Of a DNA stretch of 11,979 bases, positions 7,678 through 11,979 are shown piece by piece. The number at the start of each line of letters is the position of its first letter. The first letter of the stretch is position 1. The stretch spans positions 1 to 11,979 of the forward strand of contig DASSLR010000047.1 in NCBI GenBank assembly GCA_035689345.1. Direction: 5' to 3'. The notes beneath the pieces are model-generated. The model had not been told where the DNA came from and did not search any database. It saw only the letters and a list, made by a program, of their open reading frames with translations. The position numbers and the translations under genes were made by a program. This DNA is from CF-118 sp035689345. Lineage in GTDB: Bacteria; Chloroflexota; Dormibacteria; Dormibacterales; Dormibacteraceae.

Positions 7678-10236
7678 TTATCTGCGCCGAGCGGATTTCG
7701 CCGCGCGGCGGCGGAGCCGCGGCTTGTTTCGCAAGGGGGACAGGGCCCCCTTGCGAGAGCTCCCTTCGTCCCGCGACGCGGGGTGGCCAGGCTGATTCGC
7801 GGAGTCATGGCTCGGCGAAGCCGAGCCAACCCTGCGACGCTGGGCCGGCCGGTCCCGGCGTAGGGGCTGCGGCTTCTCTTTTGTCGCCTGCCTTCGGGCG
7901 GGTTCGCGGCCGGGCGGTTGCTCGGGTTCGCGGCCGGGCCTGATGTCGGGGATGGCCCGAACCGTCGGGCGACCCTTGATGAGCCGGATCGGCTCCCCGT
8001 GATGCGTGCATTCGAGCGGCCGCCCGCTGACCAGCGAGTACCGCGCGTTTCGCTGGTCGACGGCGACCTTGATTCTCCGGCCCCGGAACATGAGCCGAAA
8101 CGTGAGCCGCTCGATCGCGGGCGGCAGGCGCGGAGCGAACCCCAGCGCGTCACCGTGGTGGCGCATGCCTCCGAGTCCCGCCACGGCCGCCTGCCACGCT
8201 CCGGCGAGCGAGCCCATGTGCACGCCTTCGCGCACGTTGTGCTCCAGGTCGTTGAGGTCCATCAGTGCGGCCTCGCCCAGGTAGTCGTAAGCCAGCTGCA
8301 GGTGGCCGACCTCAGCGGCCATGATCGCCTGCGTGGACGACGAGAGCGAGGAGTCGCGCACCGTAATCGGGTCGTAGTACGCGAAGTTCCGAACCTTCTC
8401 CTCATGAGTGAACGCGTCGCCCCGCAGGTGCATGGCGAGCACCAGGTCGGCCTGCTTCACGACCTGCTTCCGGTAGAGGTCGAAGTACGGGAAGTGGAGG
8501 AAGAGCGGGTAGTCCTCCGGCTTGCAGCGGCTGAAGTCCCAGGCCTCGTGCTCCGTGAACTGGCTGGCCTGCTCGTGGATGCCGAGGTCGCCGTTGTAGG
8601 GGATGAACATCGCGTCCGCGGCCTTGCGCCAGGAGGTCACCTCCCCGCGGGAGACCTTCAGCCGACGCCCGACAGAGGCCTGGCGGCCCACCGCGCCCGC
8701 AGCGGCACGAAGGTTTCGCTGCGCCATCAAGTTCGTGTACAGGTTGTTGTCGGCCAGCGCGCTGTACTCGTCAGGACCTGTTACTCCGTCGATGCGGAAC
8801 CGGCCTGCGCGGTCGAAGTGGCCGAGCGACGCCCACAGCCGGGCGGTCTCGATCAGCAGCTCGGCGCCGTGCTCGGCCTCGAACGTGGCGTCGTCGGCGG
8901 CGCTGGTGTAGCGCAGCACGCCGTCGGCGATGTCCGCGTTGATGTGGAACGCGGCGGTGGACGCGGGCCAGTACCCGGAGCACTCCTCGCCGTGGATCGT
9001 GCGCCAGGGAAACGCGGCGCCCTTCAGGCCGAGGTCCCTGGCCCTGTCCCGAGCCAGATCGAGGATCTGATGGCGCCAGCGCAGGACGTCCGCCGCAGCC
9101 TCGGGCACCGTGTAGATGAGCGCGGGCAGGACGAACGTCTCGGTGTCCCAGAAAGTGTGGCCGTCGTAGCCGGGGCCCGTGAGGCCCTTGGCCGGGATGG
9201 CGCGCTGCTCGGCTCGCGCCGACGACTGCAGCACGTGAAACAGCGCGAACCGGATCGCCTGCTGCAGCTGCAGGTCGCCCTCCAGCTCCACGTCGGCCCT
9301 GTTCCAGAACTCCTGCAGGTAAGCCTTCTGTGCGGAGACCAGACCGCGCCAGCCGTCGTGCATCGCGGCGGCCAGGGCTCCGTCGACCTGCGCCCGCAGA
9401 GCCTGCACCGACCGCTCGCCCGACCACCCGTACGCGACGTACTTCACCAGCCGGAGCGGTCGCCCGGCTTCCACGCGCGCGGTCAGCGTGATGCGCGCGT
9501 GATTTTCGCCGCACATGACCGCGATGCGCGTGCCACGTGGCGCGGAAATCTCGTGGTCCATGCCCGCCGCGACGCGAAGGTTGCTCGACCGCGTCCTGTG
9601 GATCAGGACCGCCCGCAGCTCCCGCTGGCCGTGATACTCGTGCTCGAGCGGAGACTCGGGCGGCGAGCCGGCTCGTGGATCCTCGCGCCCGGCGGCGGGC
9701 GCGCCGGTCACCTTGGCCAGCAGCTCGGACTGCAGCACGATGTCCGCCGGTCCGTCGAGCGGCTCGACCTCGTACCGGATGGCGGCGATCGCCCGGTGGG
9801 CCAGCGACACCATGCGTGTGGAGCGCACCCTGACGGCCTTGTGCGCGGGCGACTCCCACTCGACGACCCGCTCCAGGAGGCCGGTCCTCATGTCCAGCAC
9901 CCGCTCGTGCGAGATCAGCTTCCCGTAGCGGATGTCGAAGGGCTCGTCGTTGACGAGCAGCCGGATGATCTTGCCGTCGGTCACGCTGACCAGCGCCTGG
10001 CCCGCCTCGGGGTAGCCGTAGGCCGTCTCGGCGTACGGAAGGGGGACGGCCTCGTAGAAGGCGTTCAGGTACGAGCCGGCGATGACGTGCGGCTCGCCCT
10101 CGTCGAGGTTGGCCCTCCAGCCTATGTGTCCGTTGGCCAGCGCGAAGATCGATTCGGTCTCGCCCAGCAGCTCGAGATCGAACCGCTTCTCCCTCAGTGC
10201 CCAGGGCTCAACGTCGAAACAGTCGCTGAGCTTCAC
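7678..10236 (-). CDS. Glycoside hydrolase family 65 disaccharide phosphorylase with an extended C-terminal tail
   Basis: This is an 852-residue GH65-type protein. The family inverts alpha-glucosides (maltose, trehalose, kojibiose, nigerose) with phosphate to give beta-glucose-1-phosphate; some members are hydrolases. Visible motifs are GHTFWDTETFVLP near W363, ECSGYWPASTAAFHINADIA (substrate pocket), and DGVTGPDEYS, whose Glu490 matches the family's general acid. Further on are DSSLSSST (about 628-635) and HMGSLAGAWQAAVAGLGG (from H673), the phosphate-site region, so a phosphorylase is likely. The exact sugar cannot be assigned. There is no signal peptide, so it is cytoplasmic. Start GTG at 10234-10236 overlaps the stop of the beta-phosphoglucomutase gene (GTGA), suggesting translational coupling. 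The enzyme part should end near residue 760. The last 90 or so residues are Arg/Pro/Lys-rich and include a 17-bp tandem repeat and repeat copy B read in frame, probably a late extension. Confidence 0.9.
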   Translation of the reverse strand: MKLSDCFDVEPWALREKRFDLELLGETESIFALANGHIGWRANLDEGEPHVIAGSYLNAFYEAVPLPYAETAYGYPEAGQALVSVTDGKIIRLLVNDEPFDIRYGKLISHERVLDMRTGLLERVVEWESPAHKAVRVRSTRMVSLAHRAIAAIRYEVEPLDGPADIVLQSELLAKVTGAPAAGREDPRAGSPPESPLEHEYHGQRELRAVLIHRTRSSNLRVAAGMDHEISAPRGTRIAVMCGENHARITLTARVEAGRPLRLVKYVAYGWSGERSVQALRAQVDGALAAAMHDGWRGLVSAQKAYLQEFWNRADVELEGDLQLQQAIRFALFHVLQSSARAEQRAIPAKGLTGPGYDGHTFWDTETFVLPALIYTVPEAAADVLRWRHQILDLARDRARDLGLKGAAFPWRTIHGEECSGYWPASTAAFHINADIADGVLRYTSAADDATFEAEHGAELLIETARLWASLGHFDRAGRFRIDGVTGPDEYSALADNNLYTNLMAQRNLRAAAGAVGRQASVGRRLKVSRGEVTSWRKAADAMFIPYNGDLGIHEQASQFTEHEAWDFSRCKPEDYPLFLHFPYFDLYRKQVVKQADLVLAMHLRGDAFTHEEKVRNFAYYDPITVRDSSLSSSTQAIMAAEVGHLQLAYDYLGEAALMDLNDLEHNVREGVHMGSLAGAWQAAVAGLGGMRHHGDALGFAPRLPPAIERLTFRLMFRGRRIKVAVDQRNARYSLVSGRPLECTHHGEPIRLIKGRPTVRAIPDIRPGREPEQPPGREPARRQATKEKPQPLRRDRPAQRRRVGSASPSHDSANQPGHPASRDEGSSRKGALSPLRNKPRLRRRAAKSARRR
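7728..7840 (-). repeat. Palindromic repeat, copy B (complete, inside the GH65 reading frame)
   Basis: On the minus strand it has the same order and length as copy A: GCGTCGCAGGG, hairpin 1 (7809-7827 in plus coordinates, identical to copy A), GCGTCGCGGGA, hairpin 2 (7730-7755). Most of the 12 differences lie between the hairpins; two fall in the loop region of hairpin 2. Its translation in the GH65 frame includes RVGSASPSHDSANQPG, and copy A read in the same frame is also free of stops (RVGSASPSHDSAKQPG). Confidence 0.85.
7899..7939. repeat. Pair of perfect 17-base direct repeats, 24-base period
   Basis: CGGGTTCGCGGCCGGGC occurs at 7899-7915 and again at 7923-7939. In the GH65 frame (minus strand) the period is 8 residues and both copies encode PGREP. 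The pair lies at the start of the basic tail, next to repeat copy B, and suggests slippage in a region free of constraint. Confidence 0.9.
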
Positions 10237-10922
10237 GACGGCGCCCCCAACAGGTCGGCGAGGTCGGACACGACCACATCGGCACCGTGCCGGCGCAGGT
10301 CGTCGGCCTGGCCCGTGCGGTCGACGCCGACCACCAGTCCGAACGCGCCGGCGCGCCCGGCTTCGACGCCGGCAAGCGCGTCCTCGTAGACCGCCGCGCC
10401 CTCGGCCCCGACGCCGACCATGCGCGCGGCCTCGAGGTAGGTGTCGGGCGCGGGCTTGCCGTGGAGGTGCTTCTCCTCGCCCACGTTGCCGTCCATCTGG
10501 GCGTCGAACCGCCCGTCGAGACCGGCGGCCTGCAGGACCTGCGTGCAGTGCTTGCTCGACGTCACCACAGCCACCCGAAGGCCGGCCCCGCGGGCGGCGT
10601 CCAGGTAGCGGACGGAGCCCTCGTACGTCCGGACGCCGTCGCGCTCGATGATGCCCACGAAGAGCTCGTCCTTGCGGGCGGCGATCTCCTCCACGAGCTC
10701 GGGCGTCGCCTCGACGTGCCTGGCGGCGAGGAAGGAGCGGACGCCGTCCGTCCGGGGCTTGCCGTCCACGTAGGCGTCGTAGTCGACCACGGCGTCGAAC
10801 GGGATGCCGCGCTCCTCGAACACCTGCTTCCAGGCACGGGCGTGCTGCTCGGCGGTGCGCGTCAGCACACCATCGAGATCGAACAGGCAGGCCGTGATCG
10901 TGGAGGGCAGGCCCAATCTCAC
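10233..10922 (-). CDS. pgmB: HAD-superfamily beta-phosphoglucomutase-like protein
   Basis: This 229-residue cytoplasmic HAD phosphatase/mutase has all four family motifs: FDLDGVL (nucleophile D15, acid/base D17), VVTSS (T121/S122), HGKPAPD (K156) and VYEDALAGVEAG (E180, D181). A helical cap lies at about 20-90 with DGKPRTDGVRSFL, typical of beta-phosphoglucomutases. The likely reaction is beta-glucose-1-phosphate to glucose-6-phosphate. This fits the downstream GH65 gene, which overlaps by 4 bases and should supply beta-glucose-1-phosphate; the same pairing exists in mycobacteria (Rv3400-Rv3401). Start GTG at 10920-10922 is assumed. TTG at 10914-10916 is an alternative, preceded by AGGTGA as a possible Shine-Dalgarno sequence, and would remove two residues. 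A simple HAD phosphatase is less likely but cannot be excluded. Confidence 0.87.
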   Translation of the reverse strand: MRLGLPSTITACLFDLDGVLTRTAEQHARAWKQVFEERGIPFDAVVDYDAYVDGKPRTDGVRSFLAARHVEATPELVEEIAARKDELFVGIIERDGVRTYEGSVRYLDAARGAGLRVAVVTSSKHCTQVLQAAGLDGRFDAQMDGNVGEEKHLHGKPAPDTYLEAARMVGVGAEGAAVYEDALAGVEAGRAGAFGLVVGVDRTGQADDLRRHGADVVVSDLADLLGAPS

Positions 10923-11018
10923 CTCTCTAGAGTGAACGCCCGGCGCTCTTGCCGGGGCCGCGGGAGCCCGCTCCGGCGGGGGGTAGTCCGCGGGTCGACG
11001 GGCAGGCCCGCCCGTGCG

Positions 11019-11058
11019 CCCTCACCCCGGGCCCCCTCTCCCCGCAAAGGGAGAGGGG
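11019..11058 (-). repeat. Intergenic palindrome of the CCCTCTCCC/GGGAGAGGG type
   Basis: CCCCTCTCCC (11033-11042) pairs with GGGAGAGGGG (11049-11058), a perfect 10-bp stem with loop CGCAAA. On the minus strand the hairpin is followed by GGGTGAGGG. From general knowledge, this combination recurs as an intergenic repeat in many GC-rich bacteria. It is unrelated to copies A-C. Confidence 0.65.
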
Positions 11059-11092
11059 CGTCCCATTTAGTGCTATAGTCGGCCGGTTCCAG

Positions 11093-11109
11093 CCAGTCGG
11101 CTCGACTGG
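11093..11109. promoter_or_regulatory. 7-bp inverted repeat upstream of rpoB, possible operator
   Basis: CCAGTCG and CGACTGG flank a 3-base centre (GCT). The site lies between two candidate -10 boxes. An outer CCAG (11089-11092) and CTGG (11117-11120) continue the symmetry. A binding site for a dimeric regulator or a simple hairpin are both possible. Confidence 0.35.
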
Positions 11110-11146
11110 TCGTGCTCTGGCGTCCCACAAACGTGCCCGTTCGCTG

Positions 11147-11152
11147 TACAAT
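11147..11152 (+). promoter_or_regulatory. Candidate -10 box of the rpoB promoter
   Basis: TACAAT is one mismatch from consensus and would start transcription near 11158-11160, giving a leader of about 70 bases. No good -35 match lies 16-18 bases upstream. A second candidate, TATAGT at 11074-11079, also lacks a -35. Confidence 0.4.
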
Positions 11153-11170
11153 AGCCGTTCGTGCACGCCC

Positions 11171-11210
11171 GGCCGCTCATCTTGCCTATTTCTTGAGCGC
11201 GCCCTTTTTT
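11171..11210 (+). terminator. Terminator-like hairpin in the rpoB leader
   Basis: GGCCGCTCA (11171-11179) pairs with TGAGCG and GCC (11194-11199, 11201-11203) with one bulged C, followed after one C by six T (11205-11210). The loop is 14 bases (11180-11193). It ends 5 bases before the Shine-Dalgarno sequence of rpoB, so it would act as a leader attenuator or end transcripts from upstream. Confidence 0.5.
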
Positions 11211-11215
11211 GCCTT

Positions 11216-11221
11216 AAGGAG
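11216..11221 (+). promoter_or_regulatory. Shine-Dalgarno sequence of rpoB
   Basis: AAGGAG lies 6 bases before the ATG at 11228. It favours this start over the in-frame ATG at 11240. Confidence 0.85.
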
Positions 11222-11227
11222 CAACGA

Positions 11228-11979
11228 ATGATCTCAGAGATGAGAGCGCCCTCGCGTCTCAGCTACGGCCGCATCCCCAACCTGGTGGAGCTGAAGGACC
11301 TCATCGCCACCCAGGTGGAGTCGTTCCACTGGTTCAAGAACGAGGGCCTGCGGGAGCTCTTCGACGAAATCAACCCGATCACCGACTACACCGGCAAGAA
11401 CTTCGAGCTGAAGTTCCTCGACTACGAGTTCGGCCAGCCCAAGTTCTCGGTCGAGGAGTGCCGCAACCGCGACATGACCTACGCGGCGCCCCTGCGCATC
11501 AAGACCCGCCTGACCATCAAGGAGACGGGGGAGATCAAGGAATCCGAGGTCTACATGGGCGACTTCGCCATGATGACCGACGAGGGCACGTTCATCGTCA
11601 ACGGCACCGAGCGCGTGGTGGTGTCGCAGCTGGTCCGCTCGCCCGGCGTGTACTTCACCGCCGCGGAGGACCCCAACACCGGCCGCAAGCTGTTCGGCGC
11701 CAAGCTCATCCCCAACCGCGGTGCGTGGCTCGAGATCGAAACCTCGGCCAAGGACCTGCTCACGGTCAAGATCGACCGCAAGCGCAAGGTCCCCGTGACC
11801 GTGCTGCTCAAGGCCCTCGAGCTGCCCCAGATGAAGGGCACCGAGAACGACCGCGAGGCCCAGCGCCGCGCCATGCAGGAGCTGTTCGGCGACGTCGACG
11901 ACAACCCCGAGCACAGATATATGGACGCGACCCTGGAGAAGGACACGACGACCAAGACCGAGGACGCCCTCCTCGAGCT
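11228..11979 (+). CDS. rpoB: DNA-directed RNA polymerase subunit beta, 3' end outside the window
   Basis: The frame is open from ATG 11228 to the right edge: 250 codons plus 2 bases, about a fifth of a typical 1,100-1,250-residue beta subunit. The N-terminus YGRIPNLVELKDLIATQVES is the usual opening of RpoB, followed by FFDEINPI-like FDEINPITDYTG (about residues 47-58) and KFSVEECRNRDMTYAAPLRI in the protrusion. NGTERVVVSQLVRSPGVY (from N125) is a near-invariant block. The rifampicin-binding region and catalytic core lie beyond the window. Start choice rests on the AAGGAG site. rpoB normally follows rplL closely; here 3.6 kb separates them, and the gene has its own intergenic region with candidate promoter and leader hairpin. 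rpoC probably follows outside the window. Confidence 0.97.
   Translation, partial: MISEMRAPSRLSYGRIPNLVELKDLIATQVESFHWFKNEGLRELFDEINPITDYTGKNFELKFLDYEFGQPKFSVEECRNRDMTYAAPLRIKTRLTIKETGEIKESEVYMGDFAMMTDEGTFIVNGTERVVVSQLVRSPGVYFTAAEDPNTGRKLFGAKLIPNRGAWLEIETSAKDLLTVKIDRKRKVPVTVLLKALELPQMKGTENDREAQRRAMQELFGDVDDNPEHRYMDATLEKDTTTKTEDALLE

Larger units (their letters stand above)
10923..11227. other. Intergenic region between the divergent pgmB-like gene and rpoB
   Basis: No coding region is supported in these 305 bases. The left part should hold the promoter for the minus-strand operon, but no clear -35/-10 pair was found there. A small hairpin lies at 10998-11015 (ACGGGC/GCCCGT, 6-base loop). The right part holds a palindromic repeat (11019-11058), two candidate -10 boxes (11074, 11147), an inverted repeat (11093-11109), a terminator-like hairpin (11171-11210) and the rpoB ribosome-binding site. 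The 9-base word GGCGTCCCA occurs at 11057 and 11119. Confidence 0.7.

Noticed and set aside
5850..7840. Repeats A, B and C as a CRISPR array or an insertion sequence
   Set aside because: They are inverted, far apart and without regular spacers, and no transposase frame lies between A and B; the genes there are ordinary ribosomal genes.
7918..10389. Long open frame of 823 codons antisense to the GH65 gene
   Set aside because: It is the mirror of a real GC-rich gene. The translation shows no family motif and is low-complexity Arg/Val/Gly, while the minus strand carries clear GH65 motifs.
11240..11242. Second in-frame ATG as the rpoB start
   Set aside because: The AAGGAG site is 6 bases from ATG 11228 but 18 bases from this one.
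11234..11914. Minus-strand frame of 226 codons within rpoB
   Set aside because: It is a shadow of rpoB, whose conserved protein motifs are on the plus strand.

Overview
The window comes from a GC-rich bacterial chromosome with standard housekeeping genes: ribosomal proteins L10 and L7/L12 and RNA polymerase beta. There is no transposase, phage gene, CRISPR array, tRNA or rRNA. The L10 leader, a secreted RTX-type adhesin-like giant, and a beta-phosphoglucomutase/GH65 pair of the kind seen in actinobacteria suggest a high-GC terrestrial lineage (Actinomycetota, Chloroflexota or Dormibacterota-like). This is a weak inference from style, not a placement.

Layout, left to right. (1) Bases 2-5197 (+) hold most of a giant extracellular protein. 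Its start lies left of the window. It has scattered RTX-like Gly/Asp repeat blocks, eight close cysteine pairs, about five Ig-like modules and a C-terminal helical module. (2) A small TPR protein (5194-5826, -) converges on it, and the two stop codons overlap. (3) A 179-base divergent gap carries copy A of a palindromic repeat, followed by a GNAT acetyltransferase (6006-6548, +). (4) A promoter whose -10 box contains the GNAT stop codon drives an L10-leader RNA with an apparent transcription attenuator, then rplJ-rplL (6681-7618, +). (5) Repeat copies C and B lie between and inside the converging ends of rplL and a GH65 phosphorylase. (6) A two-gene operon on the minus strand, beta-phosphoglucomutase-like HAD (10233-10922) then GH65 (7678-10236), overlaps by GTGA. 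(7) A 305-base intergenic region with a second kind of palindromic repeat, candidate promoters and a terminator-like leader hairpin precedes rpoB (11228 to the right edge, +).

How the genes work together. rplJ and rplL make the ribosomal stalk, and L10 probably regulates its own operon through the leader. The usual rplJL-rpoB neighbourhood is broken here by a catabolic cassette on the opposite strand. In that cassette the GH65 enzyme should phosphorolyse an alpha-glucoside to beta-glucose-1-phosphate and the HAD enzyme should convert this to glucose-6-phosphate. rpoB therefore appears to have its own promoter and leader.

The most notable unexplained structure is the 113-base two-hairpin repeat (copies A and B, about 89% identical by hand alignment, plus half-copy C). 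Copy B is read in frame as part of an unusual basic C-terminal tail of the GH65 enzyme. The mutually exclusive hairpins before rplJ and the terminator-like hairpin directly before the rpoB Shine-Dalgarno sequence are the other main observations.
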